In this document: positions 1-8,771 of the stretch, piece after piece
How positions within the stretch are numbered: the first letter of the stretch is position 1
Layout of the letters: each line of letters opens with the position of its first letter
Source of the DNA: Parabacteroides sp.
Lineage (GTDB): Bacteria > Bacteroidota > Bacteroidia > Bacteroidales > Tannerellaceae
Length of the DNA: 57,947 nucleotides
Direction of reading: 5' to 3'
Assembly: GCA_028707405.1 (NCBI GenBank)
Contig: JAQWBH010000004.1
Coordinates: 1-57,947, forward strand
Notes under the pieces: generated by a model
What the model was told of the DNA's origin: nothing
Database searches by the model: none
What the model saw: the letters and a program-made list of their open reading frames with translations, nothing else
Position numbers and translations under genes: made by a program

Positions 1-1664
1 CTGCTCAATCGCAAGCCCAAAATAACAACCGTTTTGAAGTAAGTAAGAATTTGGATATTCTCAACGCTATCGTGAAGGAAACGGAAATGTTTTATGTTGA
101 TTCACTGGATGTTGAAAAAACTGTACGCCGTGGTATTGATGCCATGCTGGAAGGATTGGATCCTTACACCGAATATTATCCTGAGTCGGAAATGGATAAG
201 TTGAAATTTATGACGACAGGCGAATATGGCGGCATCGGTTCGTATATTCGTGGACGTAAAGAGGGTGGTGTCTATATTGTTGAACCTTTTGAAGGTTCGC
301 CGGCAGCTCTTGCCGGAATAAAGCCTGGCGATCGCATTTTGGGTATCGACACGGTAGATGTCACAGATAAGTCGTCTGATGAGGTTAGTGCATTACTGAA
401 AGGAGCGCCAAACACGAAGGTTACACTAAAAATAAAGAGTCCGTATGATAAAAAGCCTCGCACAATCAATCTGATGCGTAAGCAAATTGAAGAAACGCAG
501 GTCATCTATTATGGCGTTCGCGGCAATGGTATCGGTTATATTTATTTAAAAGGATTCACCGATAAAAGTCCGGAGGAGGTGAAATCGGCTTATGATGACT
601 TACGGAAAAATCATCATATTAAAGCGCTTGTGTTTGATCTGCGTAATGATGGCGGAGGTGTTCTCGAAAGTGCCGCACAGATTGTAAGTATGTTTGTTCC
701 TAAAGGGAAGGAGGTAGTTACAACCAAAGGTAAGATGAAGCAATTGGACCGTACCTATCGTACTCCTAATGAGCCGATTGATACAGTGATGCCCATAGCT
801 GTTTTGGTAAACGGAAATACGGCTTCTGCAGCGGAGATAGTAGCAGGATCTCTACAAGATATGGATCGTGCCGTAATCATTGGTGAACGTTCGTTTGGCA
901 AAGGATTGGTTCAGTCACCACGTGAGCTGCCTTATAATGGAAGCTTAAAGATTACAACAAGCAAATATTATATTCCCAGCGGACGTTGCATTCAGCTTTT
1001 GGATTATTCGAAACGAAATGAAGATGGCAGTGTTGGAGCTATTCCCGATAGTCTGACTTCGATATTTTATACGTCCAAAGGACGCCCTGTAAGCGACGGC
1101 TGCGGTATTACACCGGATATTAAGATTGAAGAAGAAGAATCGCCTACGATGATGTATTATCTCGTATCCGATTTTACCTTGATAGACTTTATTGCCAAGT
1201 ATGCTTTGACGCATAAAACGATTCCGACTATCGATCAGTTTCAGGTGACGGACGAGGATTTTGAAGCATTCAAACAGTTTGCCAAAGAAAAAAATTTCAC
1301 GTATGACCGTCAGAGCGTCAGGCTTTTGAAAAATCTGAAAGAAGTGGCAAAGCTAGAAGGCTATCTTAAATCGGATTCAACTATTTTTAATGCACTTGAA
1401 GCAAAATTGACGCCGGATTTGAGCCGTGACTTCGATAACAATAAGGACAAGATTAAGAAACTGATGGCAACAGAGATCGCCCGTTACTATTATTTTCAGA
1501 AAGGAGTCCTGCTGGAAGGCTTGAAAAATGATAAAGTATTGGGAAAGGCTTTGGAGGTTTTGGATAATTCGGAGATGTATCATAAGATTCTGAGCACTCC
1601 TGAAAAATCAAAGACTGAATCTTCAAAAGCAAAAGCTCCTGCTTCGAAAAGTAAGAAGTCTTGA
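1..1664 (+). CDS. S41 family C-terminal processing peptidase (5' end outside the window)
   Basis: Serine endopeptidase of the CtpA/Prc type that cleaves periplasmic or envelope proteins near their C-termini. The reading frame is open from base 3 (AQSQAQNN...), so the TTG at 51 is not the start; the true start and signal peptide lie upstream of the window. A PDZ domain runs over about bases 215-410 and the S41 protease core over about 510-1130. The nucleophile serine is in the TASAAE motif (codon at 825) and the general-base lysine in SFGKG (codon at 900). About 170 residues follow the protease core, ending in a Lys/Ser-rich tail. It converges on the minus-strand metallophosphoesterase with only 16 bp between the stop codons. 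The family is clear; the substrate is unknown. Confidence 0.93.
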   Translation, partial: AQSQAQNNNRFEVSKNLDILNAIVKETEMFYVDSLDVEKTVRRGIDAMLEGLDPYTEYYPESEMDKLKFMTTGEYGGIGSYIRGRKEGGVYIVEPFEGSPAALAGIKPGDRILGIDTVDVTDKSSDEVSALLKGAPNTKVTLKIKSPYDKKPRTINLMRKQIEETQVIYYGVRGNGIGYIYLKGFTDKSPEEVKSAYDDLRKNHHIKALVFDLRNDGGGVLESAAQIVSMFVPKGKEVVTTKGKMKQLDRTYRTPNEPIDTVMPIAVLVNGNTASAAEIVAGSLQDMDRAVIIGERSFGKGLVQSPRELPYNGSLKITTSKYYIPSGRCIQLLDYSKRNEDGSVGAIPDSLTSIFYTSKGRPVSDGCGITPDIKIEEEESPTMMYYLVSDFTLIDFIAKYALTHKTIPTIDQFQVTDEDFEAFKQFAKEKNFTYDRQSVRLLKNLKEVAKLEGYLKSDSTIFNALEAKLTPDLSRDFDNNKDKIKKLMATEIARYYYFQKGVLLEGLKNDKVLGKALEVLDNSEMYHKILSTPEKSKTESSKAKAPASKSKKS

Positions 1665-1680
1665 ACGGAAGAAGAAGCCG

Positions 1681-2811
1681 TTAGTTTTTGAAGCGGATAT
1701 GAAGCACAACCAGTTCTGAAATGGTGCCGACACGATAAGGAGCGCCGGCGATTCCAATGCCGGAAGAAACGTAGAATTGGGTTGTGCCTTTTTTGTAATA
1801 GCCGTACGAACATTCGTAAACTAACCTGAGAAGCAGAGGATAAGGCCATAACTGACCGTTGTGAGTATGTCCGTAAAGTCCGAGATCAACATTGTTCATC
1901 GTTAGTTCATCGAATGACCATGGTTGGTGTTCCAGAACAATTGTCGGTTTATGTTTATCAACAGTTTTCATCAATGAATGGAGTGTTTTCCGCTTTGCAT
2001 AATTAATATAATCGTCTCGTCCGATAATCGTGAATGTTGAATCAGGCGAAACGACAGAATCAACAAGGAATGTGATTCCCGTTTTTGTAAACCAACGGAA
2101 TTTGGCAAAGCGGTTCGCTCTGTATTCATGATTACCGTAAATGCCATAAACACCTAATGGCGCTTTCAGTTGCTTGAGATCTTCTTCAATATGTGCATTT
2201 TCGGCAAAACGTGATTCATAGTCTATAACATCTCCTGCAATAACGACCATATCAGGATGTTGTTCATTACTCATTCTCACAAAACGTTGTACATTTTTTT
2301 TGCCTATCATCTCACCTATATGCAGATCACTCATCATCACTATCTTGAGACTGTCACGCGTACTGTTTTTCTTGGGTAGTGTAAGGTATACGTCGGTTAC
2401 TTTAGGGTACTGGACTGTTTCATATGCGTGTATTAGCAATACAGTCACACCCACAATAGTCATGATTAATAGTGTAATTTTTGTTTTCTCCCAATGGTTG
2501 GTTATCCATCGCGGAAACCAGAAAAATTTCTTGTTGGTGAATCGTAACAGCTCTAGCAGCAATAGGGTGAGTGTAATATATATGGTTGCGACATACCATG
2601 TTCCGCAGAAGTATTCGATTCCAATCATTAGCTTGTCGGGTATTTCTGAGTGGAAGAAGAATCCAAAGAAATAAACGGCCAGTTCTACTGCAAAAAACAG
2701 CAGATATAGCAGACGCATCCATTTCTTGTTAGGTAGAGCTTGAAATCCCCGCCAACACACGTAAGGTGTCAATGTCAACTGGAAAATTATGGATTGAAGA
2801 AATACGCGCAT
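1681..2811 (-). CDS. Membrane-anchored metallophosphoesterase (YkuE-like), copy 1
   Basis: Calcineurin-like phosphoesterase of 376 residues. The N-terminal ~130 residues hold about four hydrophobic segments (near 5-20, 33-53, 70-90 and 112-130), and the catalytic domain follows. The metal-binding motifs are all present: D162-x-H164, G193-D194, GNHE at 226-229, H295, and GHTH at 314-317. The family hydrolyses phosphomonoesters or diesters; YkuE-type members act on envelope lipids or polyprenyl phosphates in some bacteria, but the substrate here is not known. It lies 7 bp downstream of a paralogue with the same architecture, so the two are probably co-transcribed from the promoter at 3921-3928. 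Confidence 0.9.
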   Translation of the reverse strand: MRVFLQSIIFQLTLTPYVCWRGFQALPNKKWMRLLYLLFFAVELAVYFFGFFFHSEIPDKLMIGIEYFCGTWYVATIYITLTLLLLELLRFTNKKFFWFPRWITNHWEKTKITLLIMTIVGVTVLLIHAYETVQYPKVTDVYLTLPKKNSTRDSLKIVMMSDLHIGEMIGKKNVQRFVRMSNEQHPDMVVIAGDVIDYESRFAENAHIEEDLKQLKAPLGVYGIYGNHEYRANRFAKFRWFTKTGITFLVDSVVSPDSTFTIIGRDDYINYAKRKTLHSLMKTVDKHKPTIVLEHQPWSFDELTMNNVDLGLYGHTHNGQLWPYPLLLRLVYECSYGYYKKGTTQFYVSSGIGIAGAPYRVGTISELVVLHIRFKN

Positions 2812-2818
2812 AGATGGA

Positions 2819-3904
2819 TTATTTAATTAGAAACACTATCATTTCACTATCGGTTCCAATACGAAAAGGCGGTCCCCATAGTGAAATCCCTGAAGAAACA
2901 TAGATTTGACTTTTCCCCCATTTACGATATCCATAACTTTGTTCGAAAATTTTTTTTGTTATCATATTTAACGGCCATGCTTGTCCTTCGTGCGTATGTC
3001 CGCTAAATTGCAGATCGATGCCTGCCTCTTCTGTCTCAGCTAGTTTATAAGGCTGATGATCAATTAGGATCGTTGGTTTGGAAGCATCCGTTTGTATCAT
3101 CAGTTGCTTCAAATTTTTGCGTTTGGGATTACTCCTATCGTCACGTCCGATGATTTGAATTCCGTTCGGAAGAGTCACAACAGAATCCATGAGTAGTTGG
3201 ATCTTGGTTTGCTTGATGTATTCAATGCATTTCTGTATCCCGCTGTAATATTCATGGTTGCCAGGAACCATATAGATACCTAACGGCGCATTCAGTTGAT
3301 TCAATTCTTCTTTCATATTTTCTTTATAGAGTGGAACAACTGTGCCATCCACTAAATCACCGCCGATCAATATCAGATCGGGATTTTGAGAATTGATCAT
3401 CCGGACATATTTTTTCAGAAATGATTTTCCTGTTCCGTAACCAAGATGTATATCACTTATGGCAATTATCTTCAGAGGTTTCTGTGAATTTGTAGTGAAT
3501 TTGTCAATATGAAGATTGAATATTCGTGTGTTGGGATTCCGGTAATGAAGATATCCGATACTTAATATAATGATGGTCAGAATTGAAGAAATTACAAATC
3601 CGAATCTGAAGGATGGAAAGAATAATTTCATAATATCGCAACATAATAAAAGCATTACCATGTATAGGGTGACCATAAGCCAGCTTGTTCCGATTTCATG
3701 TATAGTATGCCCGATTGTATAAGACCATTTATTGTTTTGAGTAGCAAATCCGATGAGAATCAGATTTACACATATCCAGAACAATACAGCAAATATGATC
3801 TTGAATCCTATCGGAAGCAATGCTATAGCTTGTATTCCGCGAATGAATATATATGCGTTGCCGGCGAAATAGGCGCATATTATGATGATGAATATTAGTG
3901 GCAT
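2819..3904 (-). CDS. Membrane-anchored metallophosphoesterase (YkuE-like), copy 2
   Basis: Paralogue of the gene just downstream, 361 residues from the start chosen here. The frame stays open to 3937, but that start would lie inside a good -7 promoter element (3921-3928 minus), so the ATG at 3904 (MPLIFI) is preferred. About four membrane segments fill the first 120 residues. Catalytic motifs include D151-x-H153, G-D at 182-183, a GNHE block and GHTHEGQ near the C-terminus. The membrane halves of the two copies differ more than the catalytic halves, as expected for an old tandem duplication. Substrate unknown. Confidence 0.88.
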   Translation of the reverse strand: MPLIFIIIICAYFAGNAYIFIRGIQAIALLPIGFKIIFAVLFWICVNLILIGFATQNNKWSYTIGHTIHEIGTSWLMVTLYMVMLLLCCDIMKLFFPSFRFGFVISSILTIIILSIGYLHYRNPNTRIFNLHIDKFTTNSQKPLKIIAISDIHLGYGTGKSFLKKYVRMINSQNPDLILIGGDLVDGTVVPLYKENMKEELNQLNAPLGIYMVPGNHEYYSGIQKCIEYIKQTKIQLLMDSVVTLPNGIQIIGRDDRSNPKRKNLKQLMIQTDASKPTILIDHQPYKLAETEEAGIDLQFSGHTHEGQAWPLNMITKKIFEQSYGYRKWGKSQIYVSSGISLWGPPFRIGTDSEMIVFLIK

Positions 3905-3920
3905 AATCAATTTTTGGATA

Positions 3921-3928
3921 CAAAAATA
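3921..3928 (-). promoter_or_regulatory. -7 promoter element for the metallophosphoesterase pair
   Basis: On the minus strand this reads TATTTTTG, an exact match to the Bacteroidetes -7 consensus TAnnTTTG. The leader to the ATG at 3904 is about 10-12 nt. No convincing -33 TTTG is visible at the usual distance. Confidence 0.6.
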
Positions 3929-4006
3929 CAGAAACAAATTCAGTTAAGAGTGCGTTTGATAGTAAAAATGAAGAGTGATATCAAGGAATAAGTCGTCAGC
4001 TTAAGT

Positions 4007-4070
4007 AATAAATTTCACGGATTCACTTCAGCCTGTATAATCTGAAACTGCAGAATCCGTGAAATTTATT
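4007..4070 (-). terminator. Long hairpin downstream of the GH2 gene
   Basis: Perfect 18-bp inverted repeat (4007-4024 and 4053-4070) with a 28-nt loop that can itself form a small TTCAG/CTGAA stem. It sits 25 bp after the stop codon of the last gene of utilisation locus 1. There is no separate U-tract; the 3' arm ends in an AT-rich run (AAATTTATT). A terminator or mRNA 3'-end stabiliser is the simplest reading. Confidence 0.55.
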
Positions 4071-4095
4071 TGTATTCAAAAGATTACCTCGTTTG

Positions 4096-6792
4096 TTATT
4101 TTAAAGCAAACAACTGTCGTTTGATATTCCATCCTTTGACAACAAATGTGGGTAATTCGGGCATATCGCCCGTGGCCGTTTCAATTGTAACATGTTTACT
4201 TTCGCCTGGAAGCAGTGAGAAAAAGTTGTCTGTGTAGAACGACGGTCTGACTGGTTTTCCATTGGCATCGAGTAACTGCAGTTGAGTGAAAAAAGCAAGA
4301 GTTGAAGTCGGGTTCTTGATTTCTGCTTCAACATAATGGCGTCCTTCTTTAGTAAACGACTTGAAACGCAACTTCAGTTGTACCTGTTTCAGTTTAGAAA
4401 GATCCTCAAATCCGGAAGTAGTCGGTCCTGTCTTTGTTGTTTTGCCTTCGTATTTATCTTTTGAACGCCAGTAAAATGTGGAAGCGACTTCTTTGCCCTT
4501 TGCATCGAACAGATGGAGTTTGATGAAGTGTACTTGCGTGATGTTTGCCGGAAAATCGATGATAAAAGCATCATTTACAACACCATCTTCCGGAATATCA
4601 ATCGTTTTGCTGTGATTCCATACTTTACGACAGTTCAAGTCGTATACTTCGGCTGTTACTTTATAGTCTTTGAATGCCTGGTAATAATCGTTGTAGACGG
4701 AGACCGTATTTTTAAGATAGTCGAATTGCGCATGAAGCGGTTCCAGAGCGTGTTGTGTATAATATAGGGAAGCGTTCGGTTCGAGGGAATAATCCCACAA
4801 ATGTGAACTTACCTGACGCATCGGACTGTTGAAATACCAGAACAAAAGCCCGGAAGTATAACGATCTCCATAACCAAATTTGTTATAGTTCCAGACTTCC
4901 CACATCGTTGTAGCATCCATGGCATTGACTAATTGTCCTTTAGTTGCAAAATCTTCTATTGAATGGATTTCCCCATATTTTTCGGCCAGTTCTTTATAGA
5001 ATGAGGTCATTCCGTAGAATCCGCCGCCTTCATGATAATTCCACACTTCTTTATTGATTGGCCATAAGTCTTTCTTGTCCATCATTTCACTGAGACATTC
5101 GACTGTCGGAAGGTTCGAAAAACCATATTCAGGATTGAATCCATCGATTCTGCTTCCACGCGCAGAGGCCGTATTTTCGTAATATTGCATGGGATTGACC
5201 TGCACATACGGACTTCCGTCGTGTACGCCGTCACATTCTGATTCCATTTGATAGGCGCGTGTCCCGTCGAGTTTCATAAGCAAATCTTTTATACCCGGCA
5301 TTTCCGTACTTTCGTTTGAACATACATAATAAGCCAATGAAGGGTGATTGCGAAGACGCTTAACAGTGGCTGAAACATTGCTCAGATATAAATCGGCATC
5401 ATGTGGATGCTTAGTGTCACCGGTCATCCAGAATTCCTGCCAGACAAGGAATCCCATCTCATCGCACAGTTGGAATAAATAGTCGGAATCGGCAATACCA
5501 CCACCCCACATCCGGATAAGATTGACGCCTGCTTGATGAGCATAGCGCATTTCGGCGTAAGTCCTTGCGTCCGAAATGCGTAACATCGCCTCGGGAACCC
5601 AGTTTGCACCACGGATAAATATCTTTTTCCCGTTTACGAAGAACTGACGCGAATGGTCTGGTGTATTTTGGTCAGTTGTAATCTCTCTGATTCCAAAGCG
5701 CGATTTTGTTTCGGCCGATACGAAGCCATTGACAGATACACTCATTTTTAGTTCGTAGAGTTCAGGAGTGCCTTTGAACCGAGGCCACCACAGGCGTGGC
5801 TTTTTGATGATCAGTTGAGGATATTCTTCGGGAGTGAAGGTTACAATCTTCGTTTCGCCTCCGTAGAGTGCAATCTCTTTGGCAAAAGAAATGTCTTCTC
5901 CGGTAATTTCTCCTTTGACTGTGCATCTGACGCTGTCTTCCATTGGATTGGATACTTCGATGCTCGCCGTTTCTTTAGCCAGATCGTAGTATGGTTTTTG
6001 GAGTTCAGATTTGACGAACGGATAGCGTAGTGTTGCTTTGTCGGTTGCATAGAGCTGGATATCTTTCCAGATACCGGTATTACGGTCGCGGATACCATCC
6101 ATAAAGGTGAAGTCCCAGCCGGCGCTCATCAGCATGGTTACGTTAAGACCAATGTTCCCATCACCTCCGTTGTGAAACTCACCATTGGCAGCACCCCATT
6201 TTTTAGGCTTCACGGTACCTGGCATATCAATAGGGTAAACCTTAATGGCTAAAGCATTGTTTTGTCCGACCTTAGCAAAGTCAGTGATATTGATATAATC
6301 TGGCTTGAACATTCCTGCCATATTTCCGAGCAGATGTCCGTTAACCCAGATTTCGGCTCTGTAATTGATGCCGTTCACTTGCAACCAAATGATCTTGTTT
6401 TTATAATTTTCAGGAATATTGAATTCTGTCCGAAACCAATACGTATACGTATCGCGCCCGGATTGGGCTAAGTCTGGAATAAGATTTTTCTCTAGTTTAT
6501 TGTTCAGTCCGTAGTATGGCTCGGGATAGACTTTGTTATATACTAAAGAGTTTAAGACTGTTCCGGGGACGATCGCCGTCAACCATCGATCGGTTGAATA
6601 ATTAATCTTTGAAATTGTCTCTGCTTGTTCTTTGACATCGGTGGCCTTGCACATTTTCCATACAAAGGATCCACTATGTCCTTCCTTTGAATTCAGATAA
6701 ATGGAGTTCGAATTCAGATAGTAGTTAGGTACTTGTCCAAAGCAGAAACAAACGGAAGTGAAGAGTAACAGATTGATAAGTCTTATTTTCAT
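4096..6792 (-). CDS. Glycoside hydrolase family 2, beta-mannosidase / exo-beta-glucosaminidase type
   Basis: Exported retaining exo-glycosidase of 898 residues, with a signal peptide ending near residue 19 (CFCFGQ). The order is typical of GH2: sugar-binding domain (about 65-250), immunoglobulin-like domain (about 255-370), TIM barrel (about 375-690) and C-terminal beta domains. The motifs GANWVP (395-400) and RMWGGGI (427-433) are shared with beta-mannosidases and exo-glucosaminidases. The probable acid/base is E494 (SNE) and the probable nucleophile E555 (NPEYGF). It lies 11 bp after a GH130 gene and is the last gene of locus 1. Mannose specificity is inferred from that GH130 neighbour; beta-glucosaminidase or another exo-activity is possible. 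Confidence 0.88.
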   Translation of the reverse strand: MKIRLINLLLFTSVCFCFGQVPNYYLNSNSIYLNSKEGHSGSFVWKMCKATDVKEQAETISKINYSTDRWLTAIVPGTVLNSLVYNKVYPEPYYGLNNKLEKNLIPDLAQSGRDTYTYWFRTEFNIPENYKNKIIWLQVNGINYRAEIWVNGHLLGNMAGMFKPDYINITDFAKVGQNNALAIKVYPIDMPGTVKPKKWGAANGEFHNGGDGNIGLNVTMLMSAGWDFTFMDGIRDRNTGIWKDIQLYATDKATLRYPFVKSELQKPYYDLAKETASIEVSNPMEDSVRCTVKGEITGEDISFAKEIALYGGETKIVTFTPEEYPQLIIKKPRLWWPRFKGTPELYELKMSVSVNGFVSAETKSRFGIREITTDQNTPDHSRQFFVNGKKIFIRGANWVPEAMLRISDARTYAEMRYAHQAGVNLIRMWGGGIADSDYLFQLCDEMGFLVWQEFWMTGDTKHPHDADLYLSNVSATVKRLRNHPSLAYYVCSNESTEMPGIKDLLMKLDGTRAYQMESECDGVHDGSPYVQVNPMQYYENTASARGSRIDGFNPEYGFSNLPTVECLSEMMDKKDLWPINKEVWNYHEGGGFYGMTSFYKELAEKYGEIHSIEDFATKGQLVNAMDATTMWEVWNYNKFGYGDRYTSGLLFWYFNSPMRQVSSHLWDYSLEPNASLYYTQHALEPLHAQFDYLKNTVSVYNDYYQAFKDYKVTAEVYDLNCRKVWNHSKTIDIPEDGVVNDAFIIDFPANITQVHFIKLHLFDAKGKEVASTFYWRSKDKYEGKTTKTGPTTSGFEDLSKLKQVQLKLRFKSFTKEGRHYVEAEIKNPTSTLAFFTQLQLLDANGKPVRPSFYTDNFFSLLPGESKHVTIETATGDMPELPTFVVKGWNIKRQLFALK

Positions 6793-6803
6793 GATTTATT
6801 GAA

Positions 6804-7991
6804 TTATTTGTCGGGGAGTGCATCTCCTGGCGTTTTTGTAGCTGGGTCGTAAATAGCAACTCCAACTTTAGAGTCAGCACAACCATAGTAGAGGAACCAT
6901 TTATTTCTGAAAAATGTCAATCCTTCAATGAATACAGTTCCATCTATGTATTGACCACTTTTTTCGAAAGAGGCTATCGGACGAAAGAAAGGAACATCTA
7001 ACCTCTGCAAAGCTTTCATTGGATTTTTAGCATCGGTCAGCAATTGTCCGGCACAATAAGCTCCTGGTGTAAAACGGTTGTCACCTGTTTTGTCATTTTT
7101 GTTTTTACCATTGTATAGTAGAACAATTCCTTTATCTGTTAAGACGGAGGGTGGACCACATTCTGTCAACGCACTGTCAAAGAATCCATCACGAGGTTTG
7201 ATGACGGCTGCGAGTTTATTTTTATTATCCAATACGGGTATCCAGTTTACCATATCTTCAGATGTAGCTGCTGATACTTGATGTTCCCCCCAATACATGA
7301 AGTATTTGCCGTTGATTTTGGCTAGTACTTGTTTGCCGTTTTTAATTTTTGTCACCATTGATCCGGATTTGCAAGCCATATCTTTGAATCGGCCACTATA
7401 AGCTTTTGCGAAAGCCGGTCCGTGTTTCACCCATTTGATTAAATCGCGTGAGGTTGCGATGCACAGACGAGGCACTTTGCGGTTCCATGCCGTGTATGCC
7501 ATCACATATTGTCCGTCTTCCGTAGCAACGACGCGCGGATCTTCACATCCGCCCGGCCATTCGTATGCTTTCATATTGTCTTTGTCAGGATACATCACGG
7601 GTGTCGGACGACGTTGCATCGTAATTCCATCTTTTGATTCAGCGAGTCCGATACGTGAAGTACGTTTGCCAATTCCTGTTGCCGAATTATCTTCGGCACG
7701 ATAGAGAACATATATTTTTCCATTCTTGACTACTGCTGCCGGATTGAATACATCACTTTCTTCCCAACCTACTTTTTCGCCTCGCATCGGGCAATAGAAT
7801 TTGATGGTTGTATTGGGAGTAATGATCGGATTAACATTTTCTGGACGAACAAATCCGCCTAAAGTCCAGTCCGGTAAGATATTTTCCGCTGTAGCTACAG
7901 CTTTTATCTCTTGCGGTATCTGTTGAGCATTTGATTTGCAACAGACACATGTAATGATTATTAATACACTAATTATGATTTTACTATTCAT
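6804..7991 (-). CDS. GH130 family beta-mannoside hydrolase or phosphorylase
   Basis: Five-bladed beta-propeller enzyme of 395 residues with an N-terminal export signal; the signal region contains several cysteines, so lipidation is possible but the lipobox is poor. GH130 hallmarks are FNPAAV (82-87), YRAEDN (97-102), the GGCEDPR block (147-153, containing the conserved catalytic Asp) and SRDLIKWVKHGPAF (181-194). GH130 contains phosphorylases acting on beta-mannosides and, in Bacteroides, exported hydrolases acting on beta-1,2-mannosides. The export signal favours a hydrolase, since phosphorylases are normally cytoplasmic. It forms an operon with the GH2 gene and follows a terminator-like hairpin at 8005-8051. 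Confidence 0.88.
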   Translation of the reverse strand: MNSKIIISVLIIITCVCCKSNAQQIPQEIKAVATAENILPDWTLGGFVRPENVNPIITPNTTIKFYCPMRGEKVGWEESDVFNPAAVVKNGKIYVLYRAEDNSATGIGKRTSRIGLAESKDGITMQRRPTPVMYPDKDNMKAYEWPGGCEDPRVVATEDGQYVMAYTAWNRKVPRLCIATSRDLIKWVKHGPAFAKAYSGRFKDMACKSGSMVTKIKNGKQVLAKINGKYFMYWGEHQVSAATSEDMVNWIPVLDNKNKLAAVIKPRDGFFDSALTECGPPSVLTDKGIVLLYNGKNKNDKTGDNRFTPGAYCAGQLLTDAKNPMKALQRLDVPFFRPIASFEKSGQYIDGTVFIEGLTFFRNKWFLYYGCADSKVGVAIYDPATKTPGDALPDK

Positions 7992-8004
7992 GATATTTGG
8001 GTAT

Positions 8005-8051
8005 AAAAATACAGGCGTTTACCTTATTGGGTGTAGAACGTCTGTATTTTT
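8005..8051 (-). terminator. Terminator-like hairpin between the SusCD block and the GH130/GH2 genes
   Basis: A 15-nt stem with one mismatch (8005-8019 with 8037-8051) and a 17-nt loop. On the minus strand the 3' arm ends in CTGTATTTTT. It lies a few bases after the stop of the DUF3823 gene and 14 bp before the GH130 ATG. Partial termination here would give more SusCD mRNA than enzyme mRNA from one operon. Confidence 0.65.
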
Positions 8052-8055
8052 ATAT

Positions 8056-8751
8056 TTATTGTATTGTGACTGTTAGAATATCACTATAATTAATTACACC
8101 TTCTGTTTTAGCTGCTACACGAATATATATTTTGTTATCATTGGAATTGATCTTATATATATTCGAATTGAAATTTGGATTGCTAGTTAGATCAAAAGTG
8201 ATAGTGCCTTCTGTATTTTTTACTGTTTGTCTGTCGGCATAATTGGCGGCGCCATTATCTACTCCCGGAGCAAAATTCCAATACCCATAAACTTCTGAGA
8301 CATTATAATTACTGTTTGTCGGAGTTACTTTGTATGACACTGTGACCGTTTTGCCTGATACTTGTGCTGTTGCGCTAATACGTGCATATGGAGTCGCTTT
8401 GAGATCGAATGACGTTTGTCCGTTTACTGTAACCATTCCTTCGCAGGCAGAAACGAATGGACCATTCACGACAATCTTGTAATCGCAGTTGAATATTTTT
8501 GAGTTTTCATAAGTTCCATCCATTTTTGCATAAAAATCAACAGATTTTGTTGCATCTGTATTCTGTTCAAACATATTAATGATTACGCCTGTAGAGCCTT
8601 GTACCGGAAGAGGTATTGGTTTGTTTGTCTCGGCATCGTAAATAGTTCCTTTTATGCCACCGTTTGGAGCATCATAATTATCCAAGTCGTTGAGACAACT
8701 TGTTAAGCAAAGTAAACAGGCACTTGCTAGAAATAAATATATTTTTTTCAT
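8056..8751 (-). CDS. DUF3823 family surface lipoprotein of a SusCD locus
   Basis: Lipoprotein of 231 residues; the lipobox LTSC places the lipidated cysteine at residue 19. The sequence GGIKGTIYDAETNKPIPLP is typical of the carboxypeptidase-regulatory-like fold at the start of DUF3823 proteins, and a second beta-sandwich follows. These proteins are encoded directly after SusD in many Bacteroidetes loci and are thought to be accessory glycan-binding proteins, although ligands are known for few. It begins 20 bp after the susD stop and is the last gene before the hairpin at 8005-8051. Confidence 0.85.
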   Translation of the reverse strand: MKKIYLFLASACLLCLTSCLNDLDNYDAPNGGIKGTIYDAETNKPIPLPVQGSTGVIINMFEQNTDATKSVDFYAKMDGTYENSKIFNCDYKIVVNGPFVSACEGMVTVNGQTSFDLKATPYARISATAQVSGKTVTVSYKVTPTNSNYNVSEVYGYWNFAPGVDNGAANYADRQTVKNTEGTITFDLTSNPNFNSNIYKINSNDNKIYIRVAAKTEGVINYSDILTVTIQ

Positions 8752-8771
8752 ATTTGTCTGATGATTGTTTA

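Noticed and set aside
1580-1849. Minus-strand open frame bridging the ends of the peptidase and metallophosphoesterase genes
   Set aside because: It runs antisense to the peptidase and out of frame with the phosphoesterase; the protein has no recognisable features.
4007-4070. 18-bp inverted repeat as a possible insertion-sequence end or MITE
   Set aside because: Single copy in the window, no target-site duplication, and placed directly after an operon end; a terminator or 3' stabiliser is simpler.
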